This document shows, piece after piece, positions 7,391 to 16,074 of a DNA stretch of 64,000 nucleotides (its first letter is position 1; each line of letters begins with the position of its first letter). The stretch is from positions 186,001 through 250,000 of the forward strand of contig CAWHJF010000002.1 in the NCBI GenBank assembly GCA_963829575.1, given 5' to 3'. The stretch comes from KACC-23026 sp963829575. Lineage in GTDB: Bacteria; Bacillota; Bacilli; Bacillales; Sporolactobacillaceae. The notes under the pieces were generated by a model. It did not search any database. It was not told the DNA's origin and saw only the letters and a list, made by a program, of their open reading frames with translations. The position numbers and the translations under genes were made by a program.

Positions 7391-8287
7391 TTGAATCGTG
7401 TGCTCTTTGCTTGCTTAGTGGTTTTGACAACTGCATTAATGGGATCCTCTTTTGCTATTGGTAAAATAGGGCTAGCGTTTTCCTCTCCCATTCTTCTCGT
7501 TTCCTTTCGATTTACGATCGCAGGCATTCTGATGGCGATCCTCGTGGCTCTACTAAAACGCCCTCATCCAAAAACGTTGAGCCTGTGGATTAAAATGGCG
7601 GTGATTGGTTTCTTTCAAACAACCGGCGTCATGGGGTGTATTTTTGTAAGTCTGCGTACGATCACAGCTGGTGAATCTTCGATCTTGACCTTCCTAAATC
7701 CATTATTAGTGGTCATTTTGGGTTCTATTTTTCTTGGAATCCGCTATCGAATGCTTCAATGGCTTGGCGTGATCTTAGGATTTGTTGGCGTCTTCCTTAC
7801 ACTAGGTGGCCATTTAGATTTTAAAATGGGAACACTTTTGGGCCTTGCCTCAGCCGTTTCATGGGCGATCGCAACCCTGTTAATTAAAAGGTGGGGAAGC
7901 CCATTGGACACATGGGTATTAACAGCCTATCAAATGTTGTTTGGCGGACTCCTCTTACTTATTTCAAGCTTTTTACTTGAAACGCCTCATTTTACAGTGA
8001 CTCCGATGTCGGTCTTTATCTTACTCTGGCTCGCGATCATGGCGTCAATCGTTCAATTTGCTGGGTGGTTTTTCCTACTGCAGAAAGGGGATGCGGGCAA
8101 AACGAGCGCCTTTTTGTTTTTAGCTCCCTTTTTTGGAGTCCTTTCAGGCTTTGTCTTGCTGGGAGAAACCCTTCATTTACTTGTATTAATCGGCGGAATT
8201 TTAATTTTTATTGGTATTTTTTGTGTCAATTGGTCGAGCGCACAAACGAAACAAAAGGGCGTGCCTCCTGCTCGAAGAAGGACATGA
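7391..8287 (+). CDS. EamA/DMT family transporter
   Basis: 298 residues with ten predicted membrane helices in two five-helix EamA repeats (about 5-140 and 147-290), the drug/metabolite transporter layout. Glycine-rich helix ends and the QTTGVMGCIF and QMLFGGLLLL stretches match the family. Start is TTG 7391, after GGGAGG at proper spacing. EamA proteins export amino acids, metabolites or drugs; the substrate is not predictable. It stands alone after the 194-bp repeat array and its terminator. Confidence 0.85.
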   Translation: MNRVLFACLVVLTTALMGSSFAIGKIGLAFSSPILLVSFRFTIAGILMAILVALLKRPHPKTLSLWIKMAVIGFFQTTGVMGCIFVSLRTITAGESSILTFLNPLLVVILGSIFLGIRYRMLQWLGVILGFVGVFLTLGGHLDFKMGTLLGLASAVSWAIATLLIKRWGSPLDTWVLTAYQMLFGGLLLLISSFLLETPHFTVTPMSVFILLWLAIMASIVQFAGWFFLLQKGDAGKTSAFLFLAPFFGVLSGFVLLGETLHLLVLIGGILIFIGIFCVNWSSAQTKQKGVPPARRRT

Positions 8288-8398
8288 GGCCCCTTCATTT
8301 TAAAAAGTGGCTAAAACATTCTATGGGATGTCCAAAACTGAAACCTTTCTTAAGTTCGCTCGTATGCTTTAATAAGGATAAGGAAAGGGTGACGACTC

Positions 8399-8605
8399 AT
8401 GGGAGAACAAGGTTGTATGAAATGTGGTAGTAAAGATGTGGGTCAAAAAGAAGTGGCGATGACCGGCACAGGGCTCTCAAAGATGTTTGATGTGCAAAAT
8501 AATCAATTTCTAGTGGTTTATTGTAAGAAATGTGGCTATTCCGAGTTCTATAATAAACAATCGTCAACGGGGTCTAACATTCTCGACTTGTTTTTTGGCG
8601 GTTGA
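8399..8605 (+). CDS. Zinc-ribbon protein, DUF2082 type
   Basis: 68 residues with C6-x2-C9 and C42-x2-C45 forming a single four-cysteine zinc ribbon, followed by a hydrophobic-glycine tail (ILDLFFGG). This matches the small DUF2082 zinc-ribbon family, thought to bind nucleic acid but not characterised. AAAGGGTG precedes ATG 8399. A strong terminator follows. Confidence 0.75.
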   Translation: MGEQGCMKCGSKDVGQKEVAMTGTGLSKMFDVQNNQFLVVYCKKCGYSEFYNKQSSTGSNILDLFFGG

Positions 8606-8625
8606 TCCGAAAACGACTCTATTAA

Positions 8626-8660
8626 AAAACCCGCTTGGAATGCAACAAGCGGGTTTTGCG
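8626..8660. terminator. Terminator between convergent genes
   Basis: Perfect 12-bp stem AAAACCCGCTTG/CAAGCGGGTTTT; T-rich on both strands, so it can serve both the zinc-ribbon gene and the DehI gene. Confidence 0.9.
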
Positions 8661-8695
8661 TTAATAGAACCCTAAGAAGTGAGCGTGATCGGGTC

Positions 8696-9526
8696 TTAGC
8701 TTTGAGCAAGCATTTTTCTTAAAAATTCAATATCAATGATTAAACTAGGGATGAAGTTTTGATAGAGGCTAACAAGGCCCATTATTCCCGCAATCTCTCG
8801 AGGAGAATAGATCGACTCGAGGTCAATTCGATTGAGGGTGACGGGATAGGGGAGTTTTTTACTCCATTCAATTGCCTGGCTTTTTAGATTGGATTGAAGC
8901 GTCACATACTCGTCAGAGCCTACGTAGGGACGTAAATGAGACCAGCCTTGACTTAAAAATTGAGGAAAGTGAGCGAGCGCGCGAAAATCACTAGCTACAT
9001 CCAATACCTCGTGTTTTCGGGCAATATCAAGCATCAAATTTCGAGTTGAAGCAGGTGCTTGTGGAATTTGGAGCAGTTGAATTTTAGGGAGACTAGAAAT
9101 AATTCCTGGGTTAATCGTGCCTGCTACTTGCTCTAATCCAGAATTTGGCCGATTGGCCAGTGCTTCAGACCAACTACTGACAATGAGGAGGAGTTTTGGG
9201 TTCACGATACTAAAAACGTCTAGGATTCCTTTAATCATCTCAATGTTTTGAGAATTGTAGAAGGAGGCCCATTGAATCTTAGGAACGTTTTGTGTAATTT
9301 TGGGGTGGCGAAGGGCATTGGCTGCACGAGCCCCTTCAATGGTCAGCATGTTGGGTCGAACTTGTTTCCAACCTTCCGTTAAAAACGGTTCGTATAAAGC
9401 GAGTGTTCTAAAAATGAAATTAACAATTGGGACCTTTAAAACAAATTTTATATCGGAATACACGTCTTTTAACAGACCGGTTGCTTCTTCTTCTAGAATC
9501 TCGGGAATGCCATAATAATCGACCAA
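8696..9526 (-). CDS. DehI-family (haloacid dehalogenase type I) protein
   Basis: 276 residues from TTG 9526, chosen because GGAGGG ends 8 bases before it and homologues start at this point; the ATG at 9556 has no ribosome site. Two homologous halves are visible: VPIVNFIFRTLALYEPFLTE near residue 33 and DFRALAHFPQFLSQGW near residue 180, the pseudo-dimer of DehI. In DehI, a 2-haloacid dehalogenase using direct water attack, the catalytic Asp lies in the second half, and D180 here (in SDFRALA) is the likely counterpart; the first half has Asn there, as expected. The family name comes from a few enzymes, so activity on haloacids is unproven here. Confidence 0.7.
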   Translation of the reverse strand: MVDYYGIPEILEEEATGLLKDVYSDIKFVLKVPIVNFIFRTLALYEPFLTEGWKQVRPNMLTIEGARAANALRHPKITQNVPKIQWASFYNSQNIEMIKGILDVFSIVNPKLLLIVSSWSEALANRPNSGLEQVAGTINPGIISSLPKIQLLQIPQAPASTRNLMLDIARKHEVLDVASDFRALAHFPQFLSQGWSHLRPYVGSDEYVTLQSNLKSQAIEWSKKLPYPVTLNRIDLESIYSPREIAGIMGLVSLYQNFIPSLIIDIEFLRKMLAQS

Positions 9527-9722
9527 CTTTAAAGCCCTCCTTATAAATGACTTCATATAAGATATTCCGTTTTAATCAATTCATGTCTATCTAACCTGAA
9601 CGATCAAGGGAGGAAATTGTCGAAGAAAATCCATTGGAATTTGGAACGTTGATGTAAGAAATATGTTAAAATTTATAATAGACAGAAAGAGTCTATCTAT
9701 TAATGCTGGAGGGTGTGTACAT

Positions 9723-10508
9723 ATGACTGAAAAAAAACAAGATTTACTGATTCAAAATGAAAGCGGTATCATGAGTTTGACACTTAATCGCCCAGATCGA
9801 CTCAATGCGTTCAGTGATGATATGATTTCTGGACTCATTGAAGCCTTCAAAACCGCACAAACAGATCCGGCTATCCGAGTCATTGTTCTTTCGGGGGCAG
9901 GTCGCTCCTTTAGTGCAGGTGGTGACGTCAAAACGATGGGTTCAGGTGGTCCAACGGATGTTTATGATCATATAGGAAAGTTAAACGAATGCATTTTGAC
10001 CATGAAAGCCACCAAAAAACCGATTCTGGCCGCTGTACATGGATTTGCAGCAGGGGCAGGTTTTAACCTAGCACTTGCTTGCGACATGATCCTTGCCGCT
10101 GACTCCAGCCAATTTGCACTCAGTTTTTCACAAGTGGGACTAATATCGGATGGTGGTGGCTCGTATTTCTTGCCAAAACTCATAGGTCCGCAGCTGGCTA
10201 AACAATTTTTCTTTACTGCAGAGCCGATTCCGGCGGAACGTCTTTATAACTTAGGAGTCGTAAACGAAGTGGTGCCAACAGACCAACTGAAAGAGACGGT
10301 CATGAAATGGGCCGAAAAGCTTGCTTCAGGACCAAGTCTTGCGCTCGGCATGATTAAGAGTGTGGTCGATCACGCTCAAACGGCTTCTTTAGAAGAAATT
10401 CTAGAGCAGGAGAGAATTACACAAACCATGATGGTCCAAACTGAAGATCATCGAGAAGGCATTGCGGCCTTTAAAGAAAAGCGGCGCCCACAATTTAAAG
10501 GGAAATAA
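9723..10508 (+). CDS. Enoyl-CoA hydratase/isomerase, PaaG-like
   Basis: 261-residue crotonase-fold enzyme. Start ATG 9723 follows GGAGGGTG. The oxyanion-hole segments are SFSAGGDVK (62-70) and HGFAAGAGFNLALACD (106-121). The usual catalytic Glu pair of hydratases is not seen; instead the loop reads VGLISDGGGSYFLP (138-151) with D143, as in the PaaG isomerase branch acting on ring-opened or epoxidised phenylacetyl-CoA. It precedes an acyl-CoA ligase and a phosphotriesterase-family gene on the same strand. A role in degrading an aromatic or cyclic acid is an inference. Confidence 0.85.
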   Translation: MTEKKQDLLIQNESGIMSLTLNRPDRLNAFSDDMISGLIEAFKTAQTDPAIRVIVLSGAGRSFSAGGDVKTMGSGGPTDVYDHIGKLNECILTMKATKKPILAAVHGFAAGAGFNLALACDMILAADSSQFALSFSQVGLISDGGGSYFLPKLIGPQLAKQFFFTAEPIPAERLYNLGVVNEVVPTDQLKETVMKWAEKLASGPSLALGMIKSVVDHAQTASLEEILEQERITQTMMVQTEDHREGIAAFKEKRRPQFKGK

Positions 10509-10533
10509 GCTCGTTTTTGTTTTCTTGAGAGAT

Positions 10534-10562
10534 GGGCAGGTCTTCTTGATTCCTGCCCTTCC
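10534..10562 (+). terminator. Weak terminator hairpin after crotonase gene
   Basis: GGGCAGG/CCTGCCC stem; the T-tail is poor, so it may only partly stop transcription into the ligase gene. Confidence 0.45.
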
Positions 10563-10617
10563 TCATTCTTTTGAGGAGGTGAGAAGGGGTATTTTCCCAT
10601 AGTTAGTGAGCGATAAT

Positions 10618-10632
10618 TTGTAAGCGTTTCCA
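10618..10632 (+). promoter_or_regulatory. Perfect cre (CcpA) site before ligase gene
   Basis: TTGTAAGCGTTTCCA matches WTGNAANCGNWNNCW at every position. It lies about 66 bp upstream of the ligase start, just after GATAAT (10612-10617), which may be a -10 element. This placement would let CcpA/HPr-Ser-P repress the ligase and hydrolase genes when a preferred sugar is present. Confidence 0.75.
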
Positions 10633-10697
10633 AAACACGCATGGATGACCGTTCAGACTTGAATGGCAATATGAATGTTATAAGGGGGAAGCAATCA

Positions 10698-12383
10698 TTG
10701 AATACGCGTCATTTTGAGTTTTGGCCAAAGCGTCTCTCCACAACCCTTACTGTACCGCGAACGTCGATCTATGATAACCTTGCAACCTCTGCCAGACGCT
10801 ATCCGAAAAAAGTGGCTATTCATTATTATGGAGCAAGCTATACTTATCAGGACGTGTTGGATCAGGTGGATCGGTTAGCTGGATTTCTCGAACAGGACTT
10901 GGGCGTCCAAAAAGGCGATCGTATTGGCCTTTATATGCAAAATTCACCGCAATACGTTATTGCTTTTTATGCCATTAACAGAATCCGTGCCATTGTCGTT
11001 CCTATTAATCCGATGACTACAGAAAAAGAACTTCCTTATTATATAAAGGATTGTGGTATTCGTACGGCGATCATCGGTCAAGAATTGTATTCGGCGATTT
11101 CTCCAAGTCGATCAGTCACACCATTAGAGACCCTCATCATTGCAGCTTATTCAGATTATAGTTCGCCACAGTCTGATCTTGCTGACCTTCCTGAAGAAGT
11201 CAAAATGCCAACCCTTCCTTTTGATCAAGATCATCACTATCTAATGAAAGAGGTGATTGAACTAGGCCGCACACCGAGTGTTCATCAAGGGGAAGCGGAC
11301 GACTTTGCCGTCATTCCGTACACTTCCGGAACAACAGGGCGGGCAAAGGGGTGTGTGCATACAAACCAGACCGTGCAAGCCAATATTGTCAGCGCCAGTC
11401 ATTGGGGGAATGGGACATCCGATTCCGTGAGTTTGACCACTCTTCCTTTGTTTCATGTGACAGGGATGATCCACAGTATGCATACGCCGATTTTTGGTGG
11501 TGCAACAATTGTGATCTTGACGCGCTGGAACCGAAAACATGCGCTAGAGGCGATTGAAACCTACCGAGTGAGTCATTGGGTCAATATAGCTACAATGGTG
11601 ATCGACCTATTGGCTGAGCCAACGCTATCCGATTATGAGATCCGTTCGCTGGCAAGTATTTCAGGCGGTGGGGCCACCCTCCCAGCCGCTATTGGTGAAA
11701 AATTATTCCAATTAACAGGTATTCGATACGCGGAAGGCTACGGGTTATCCGAAACGATCTCCCATACGCATTTCAATCCACCGGATCGCCCAAAACTGCA
11801 ATGTGCAGGTATTCCATCTTTTGATACAGATGCTAGAATTATTGACCCCCAAACTTTAGAAGAACGATCTGTTGACGAACAGGGAGAAATTGTCGTCAAT
11901 GGCCCTCAAGTTTTCAAAGGGTATTACAACCGACCGGAAGATACGGAAAAAGCATTTATTGAGATTGAGGGTAAACCTTTTTTTCGTACGGGAGATATCG
12001 GTTATGTGGATCAGGAGGGGTATTTCTTTATCGTCGACCGGGTCAAACGGATGATTAACGCATCCGGGTTTAAGGTTTGGCCAACAGAGGTGGAATCGTT
12101 ACTATTCAAACACCCTGCTGTTTTTCAGGCTTGTGTAGTGGGTGCACCTGATGATAAGCGTGGCGAAACGGTTAAAGCCTTTGTTGTTTTAAACGAAGCG
12201 GATCGAGGAGCGATTACAGAAGAAGACTTAATCGAGTGGTCCAAAACGCAAATGTCTGCTTACAAGTATCCAAGAATTATTGAATTTACCAATTCATTAC
12301 CCATGACAAGTACAGGAAAAGTACTCTGGAGACTTTTGCAAGAAAAAGAATGGAAACAAGAAAAGGTGGGGGACGAACAATGA
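10698..12383 (+). CDS. AMP-forming acyl-CoA ligase
   Basis: 561 residues from TTG 10698, chosen for AGGGGGA 8 bases upstream; the ATG at 10641 lacks a site. Class I adenylate-forming enzyme: P-loop YTSGTTGRAKG near residue 208, GYGLSET near 348, TGDIGYVD near 431, and the C-terminal lysine motif STGKVLWRLL near 540. It activates a carboxylic acid to acyl-AMP and then acyl-CoA; chain type is not readable. The stop overlaps the next start (ATGA at 12380-12383), so it is translationally coupled to the phosphotriesterase-family gene. A perfect cre site sits in front. Confidence 0.88.
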   Translation: MNTRHFEFWPKRLSTTLTVPRTSIYDNLATSARRYPKKVAIHYYGASYTYQDVLDQVDRLAGFLEQDLGVQKGDRIGLYMQNSPQYVIAFYAINRIRAIVVPINPMTTEKELPYYIKDCGIRTAIIGQELYSAISPSRSVTPLETLIIAAYSDYSSPQSDLADLPEEVKMPTLPFDQDHHYLMKEVIELGRTPSVHQGEADDFAVIPYTSGTTGRAKGCVHTNQTVQANIVSASHWGNGTSDSVSLTTLPLFHVTGMIHSMHTPIFGGATIVILTRWNRKHALEAIETYRVSHWVNIATMVIDLLAEPTLSDYEIRSLASISGGGATLPAAIGEKLFQLTGIRYAEGYGLSETISHTHFNPPDRPKLQCAGIPSFDTDARIIDPQTLEERSVDEQGEIVVNGPQVFKGYYNRPEDTEKAFIEIEGKPFFRTGDIGYVDQEGYFFIVDRVKRMINASGFKVWPTEVESLLFKHPAVFQACVVGAPDDKRGETVKAFVVLNEADRGAITEEDLIEWSKTQMSAYKYPRIIEFTNSLPMTSTGKVLWRLLQEKEWKQEKVGDEQ

Positions 12384-13384
12384 GTCAAATGGTTGAAACG
12401 GTAACAGGTCCTATTTCGATTGGACAGTTGGGAAAGACCTTAATTCATGAACATTTCATTTTTGGTTATCCAGGTTATCAAGGCGATGTGACATTAGGAG
12501 GGTTTGATCAGGATGCTTCAATGGCGCTTGCAGTAGGTGTCGCTCGGCAATTGAGAAGTTATGGGATCGATACCGTTGTCGACCCGACCCCGAATGAATG
12601 TGGACGGAATCCACTTCTGCTAAGAGAGATTTCTGAACAATCCGGTCTTCAAATCATCTGTGCAACCGGTTATTATTACGAAGGAGAAGGGGCGCCGCCC
12701 TATTTTAAATTTCGCCAAGCCTTAGGAACCGCCGAACAAGAGATCTATGAAATGTTTAAGACAGAACTAACAGAGGGTATTGCGGGAACCGGGATTAAGC
12801 CAGGTATTATAAAGCTCGCTTCGAGTCGGGGGCAGATTACGGATTATGAGCAATTATTTTTCCGAGCGGCAGCAAGGGTTCAGAAAGAGACTGGAATTGT
12901 CCTATTAACCCATACCCAAGAAGGAACGATGGGACCTGAACAAGCCTCCTTTCTAATCGAGCAGGGCGCCGATCCAAATAAAATTATCCTCGGCCACATG
13001 TGCGGCAACACGGATCCTGATTATCATAAGCGAGCACTCGATCAAGGAGTACGCATTGGATTCGATCGATTTGGAATTCAAGGAATGGTGGGAGCGCCGT
13101 TCGATGCAGAGCGCGTTGAAACACTCATGCGCTTAATAGAAGCTGGATATGAGGATCAAATTATGCTCGCTCACGATTCCATTACTGTTTGGTTGGGACG
13201 GCCGCCAGTCATGACACCACAAGTTGAAGAGATTATGGGGAATTGGCATCCGTTCCACCTTTTTGACAACATTGTTCCGTCACTAAAAGAAAAAGGCCTC
13301 ACCGATGTGCAAGTTGCTAAATTTTTTAATGCGAACGTACACGCCTTGTTTTCAGGAGCGCCTGTTCAGGCTGTGAATCGTTAA
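12380..13384 (+). CDS. Phosphotriesterase-family metal hydrolase
   Basis: 334 residues from ATG 12380, overlapping the ligase stop by 4 bases. Amidohydrolase-fold protein of the phosphotriesterase (PTE/PLL) family with all metal ligands in place: H23 and H25 (HEH), K145 (IIKLASS, the bridging carboxylated lysine), H178 (LTHTQEG), H206 (LGHMCG) and D266 (AHD). Relatives are lactonases and promiscuous phosphotriesterases. Coupling to an acyl-CoA ligase suggests it opens a lactone or other ester so that the acid can be CoA-activated; that sequence of steps is inference. Confidence 0.85.
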   Translation: MSQMVETVTGPISIGQLGKTLIHEHFIFGYPGYQGDVTLGGFDQDASMALAVGVARQLRSYGIDTVVDPTPNECGRNPLLLREISEQSGLQIICATGYYYEGEGAPPYFKFRQALGTAEQEIYEMFKTELTEGIAGTGIKPGIIKLASSRGQITDYEQLFFRAAARVQKETGIVLLTHTQEGTMGPEQASFLIEQGADPNKIILGHMCGNTDPDYHKRALDQGVRIGFDRFGIQGMVGAPFDAERVETLMRLIEAGYEDQIMLAHDSITVWLGRPPVMTPQVEEIMGNWHPFHLFDNIVPSLKEKGLTDVQVAKFFNANVHALFSGAPVQAVNR

Positions 13385-13388
13385 CAAG

Positions 13389-13422
13389 AAACCCCCTCAC
13401 AACTTGTGAGGGGGTTTAAATT
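13389..13422 (+). terminator. Terminator of the ligase/hydrolase operon
   Basis: Near-perfect palindrome of AAACCCCCTCACAA and its complement followed by an A/T-rich tail. Confidence 0.85.
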
Positions 13423-13476
13423 TTAGGCAGTTTCATTTGTTATACGTATTTGTGATTATCGAATGGAACTTAACGC

Positions 13477-14616
13477 TTATAAGGTATCGCAACGAATCGG
13501 CAAGTAGATTGTGAAGACCGTTAATGTGTCGTCTGAGCGACAGGAAATGTGACCGCCGTGATGGAGTTCGATAATCTGTTTACAAACATAAAGGCCGATA
13601 CCAGTTCCTAATTCTTTCGTTGTATAAAAGGGTTCAAAAATCGTCTGAAGCGCATGTTCTGGGATTTTTGGCCCATTATTGGAGATTTCAATTTTAATCC
13701 GATCCTCTTCAAGTTCGCAGGAGGCTTTAATGTAAGACGTGTGGGAATTGGTCTTGACAGCCTCGATCGCATTCATGAGGAGATTAAGGCATACTTGCTT
13801 TAATTCTTCCATTTTAGCAAGGGTATAGCCCGTAAAAGAAAAGTGGGTATCGACTTGAATGTCGTCTGAAACAAGAGTGGGATATAGGAAATTAAGCAAC
13901 TCTTCAATCAACGCTTTGATCGATATGTTTTGAAACGACTCATCTTCCGTCTTAATCTTGGAGGTATGTAAAAACCGAGTAATTCGGTATTTAAGTTCTT
14001 CTAATTCATGTTCTATAGTATCAAAATATAAGGGATTGGTATCCCCAGATCGTATAAGTTTGATAAATCCCATAACCGCAGTAAGAGGATTGCGAAATTC
14101 ATGAACAAAGCTTGAGGACATTTGCCCGAGTAATGTTAATCGATCCTTATGCGTATCGTTGATGAAGAGAAGTTTCTCACGAATTTCAGCGTCTTTTAAT
14201 TCGCTGTACCTCGATACCGCACAGTGTACAAATTGATCGAATAAAGAACTCAGAGTCTGACTCATTTGGATAAATTCCTTAATGGTGAGATCAATATGAG
14301 ATAATTGGTCGAGCAACACCTCTCTGCCTTGGTAAACATTCGTAATAAAGTGTCCGAGATTCACCTGAGCTTGAGCGCGTTCGAATGCCACCCTCTCCGC
14401 CAAAGCGGTTACTTCAGCTTTCTTTAAATGGCCGCTCAAATAATCGACAACCAAATCGAACATGACTGTACCATTGAAATGGATCAGTTCAAGAGAATCC
14501 GTCGCATCATAATGAATTTGGTCCTCCCAGCTTTGTAAGATGGTCTGTTTATTTTCCTTTAAAAAAAACAGAAATTCCTGGTTCCTTTCCGAGATAATTA
14601 AAGGTTTTAAGGGCAT
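13477..14616 (-). CDS. Orphan soluble histidine kinase
   Basis: 379 residues, no membrane segment. An N-terminal helical sensor (about 12-140) resembles the RsbRD/globin-like helical domains of stress and sporulation sensors. The DHp domain has H172 in FVHEFRNPLTAV. The ATPase domain has the N box (NLLMNAIEAV), a G1-like NNGPKI and the G2 box GTGIGLYVCKQI. No response regulator lies next to it, as is usual for the Spo0 phosphorelay kinases of Bacillales (KinA-E types). A sporulation or stress input role is likely but inferred; no ligand is suggested. Confidence 0.8.
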   Translation of the reverse strand: MPLKPLIISERNQEFLFFLKENKQTILQSWEDQIHYDATDSLELIHFNGTVMFDLVVDYLSGHLKKAEVTALAERVAFERAQAQVNLGHFITNVYQGREVLLDQLSHIDLTIKEFIQMSQTLSSLFDQFVHCAVSRYSELKDAEIREKLLFINDTHKDRLTLLGQMSSSFVHEFRNPLTAVMGFIKLIRSGDTNPLYFDTIEHELEELKYRITRFLHTSKIKTEDESFQNISIKALIEELLNFLYPTLVSDDIQVDTHFSFTGYTLAKMEELKQVCLNLLMNAIEAVKTNSHTSYIKASCELEEDRIKIEISNNGPKIPEHALQTIFEPFYTTKELGTGIGLYVCKQIIELHHGGHISCRSDDTLTVFTIYLPIRCDTL

Positions 14617-14831
14617 AACAAAGAATCCTCTCCTACTAATTATTACTATTATCGTACAATTAATAATTCAAAATTGGAAGAAAAATTTAAAAGAATTAAG
14701 CGTGCAAAATTAAAAGAGGGTTTAATTTAAAACACTAATTCCATGATTAAAAGGTGAATTTACATGTAAAGTACGTTAATATATATGAAGACTATAATTT
14801 TTCATAGAGTCATTAGGGAGAGAGCCTTCTA

Positions 14832-15428
14832 ATGGAAATGAACAAACGCGTGTCGATCCGACCTTTGGGAAAATATGATTTGCATCGGTTATATGAACTC
14901 ATGCACGGGGCCAAAAATGGGGACATTCCAGAATGGAAAAAATGGGATGCACCGTATTTCCCCTATCAAAAACCAAGTTATCGCTTGTTTAAGCAGCAAA
15001 TGCTCGAAGAAATTTATGCTGGTCAACGCTATGTGATTGAGACCGAAGCGGGCGAGCCTATAGGTATTGTGACCTATTATTGGGAGCACCGAGCGTCTTA
15101 TTGGTTAGAAGTAGGGATTGTGATTTATGATCCTGCCTATTGGAGTGGCGGATTTGGAACTCAGGCGCTTATTCTCTGGATTGAGCATCTTTTCTCAAGC
15201 CTCCCACTTGTTCGAATAGGCTTTTCAACATGGTCCGGAAATGAGCGAATGATGAGAGTCGGCGAAAAGTTAGGCATGACGCTTGAGTCTAGAATTCGGA
15301 AATGTCGGTATTATCATGGCATCTATTATGACGCGATTCGTTATGGGATCTTAAGAGAAGAATGGGAGTCCGAACGCAAGGCCGTGATTCAGCATTATTT
15401 TTCAAAAAGTGATGAAACTGACTATTAA
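14832..15428 (+). CDS. GNAT acetyltransferase, RimJ/RimL type
   Basis: 198 residues. The GNAT core lies at about 8-170, with the acetyl-CoA segment GIVIYDPAYWSGGFGTQAL near 95-113 and the C-terminal NERMMRVGEKLGMTLESRIR block typical of RimJ/L-like N-acetyltransferases. The strand before (EPIGIVTYYWEHR) is also typical. AGGGAGAG precedes ATG 14832. It is divergent from the histidine kinase gene, with 215 bp between them. Substrate unknown. Confidence 0.8.
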   Translation: MEMNKRVSIRPLGKYDLHRLYELMHGAKNGDIPEWKKWDAPYFPYQKPSYRLFKQQMLEEIYAGQRYVIETEAGEPIGIVTYYWEHRASYWLEVGIVIYDPAYWSGGFGTQALILWIEHLFSSLPLVRIGFSTWSGNERMMRVGEKLGMTLESRIRKCRYYHGIYYDAIRYGILREEWESERKAVIQHYFSKSDETDY

Positions 15429-15517
15429 TTCAATTAATTTTCCTATAAAATAAATAAGAAGTAAGAAGACATGGTATTATTTTATAATACGGGTCCTTTT
15501 AAAAGGAGGAATTCTAA

Positions 15518-15784
15518 ATGGAAAAGAAACATTTTAAAGTGATTAATGAAGCAGGCCTACATGCGCGTCCGGCAACGGTTGTCGTGAACGAGGCGAACCA
15601 ATTTGCTTCAGACATTAATATTAGCTACAAGGAAAAAACGGTAAATTTGAAATCGATCATGGGTGTGATGTCTCTTGGGATCATTCAGGGATCCGAAATT
15701 GAGATCACAGCGTCAGGTAGCGACGAAAAAGAAGCGATTGAAGGCATTGAAAAACGCTTGAAAAGTGAAGGGTTAGCGGAATAA
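15518..15784 (+). CDS. ptsH: Phosphocarrier protein HPr
   Basis: 88 residues with both phosphorylation sites: H15 in GLHARPAT, which takes phosphate from PEP via enzyme I, and S46 in LKSIMGVMS, the HPr kinase site that makes the CcpA co-repressor. Having H15 rules out Crh, which has Gln there. AAAGGAGG lies before ATG. It stands alone: no ptsI follows, and a terminator comes at 15867. The perfect cre site at 10618 and this gene together point to working CcpA control in the organism. Confidence 0.92.
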   Translation: MEKKHFKVINEAGLHARPATVVVNEANQFASDINISYKEKTVNLKSIMGVMSLGIIQGSEIEITASGSDEKEAIEGIEKRLKSEGLAE

Positions 15785-15866
15785 AGTAAAAATGCAGGCC
15801 GTTTTTTTGAACGAACGGTTCGTTATTAAAGAAACCGTCGTAACAAAATAAGTTTCTAATGAATGG

Positions 15867-15889
15867 AGAGCGCTGAGGCGCTCTTTTTT
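15867..15889 (+). terminator. Terminator after ptsH
   Basis: AGAGCGC/GCGCTCT stem with a 4-nt loop and six T. Confidence 0.85.
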
Positions 15890-16074
15890 GTTTTGCGAAT
15901 CGCCATGCGTTTGTTGATGTTTGAAACAATAAGACACGAAGATCCAAATCAGTTCCTTTTAAGCATATTTCGCATATCCTGACTATAAGCATGATATAAT
16001 GGAAAATGTTATCAAATGATTCAAATCAACCTTAACCATTATATAAAAAATAGAACAGCAGAGGAGGTGTGCCA

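Noticed and set aside
9663..9722. N-terminal extension of the crotonase
   Set aside because: The upstream ATG has no ribosome site; ATG 9723 follows GGAGGGTG and gives the family-typical start.
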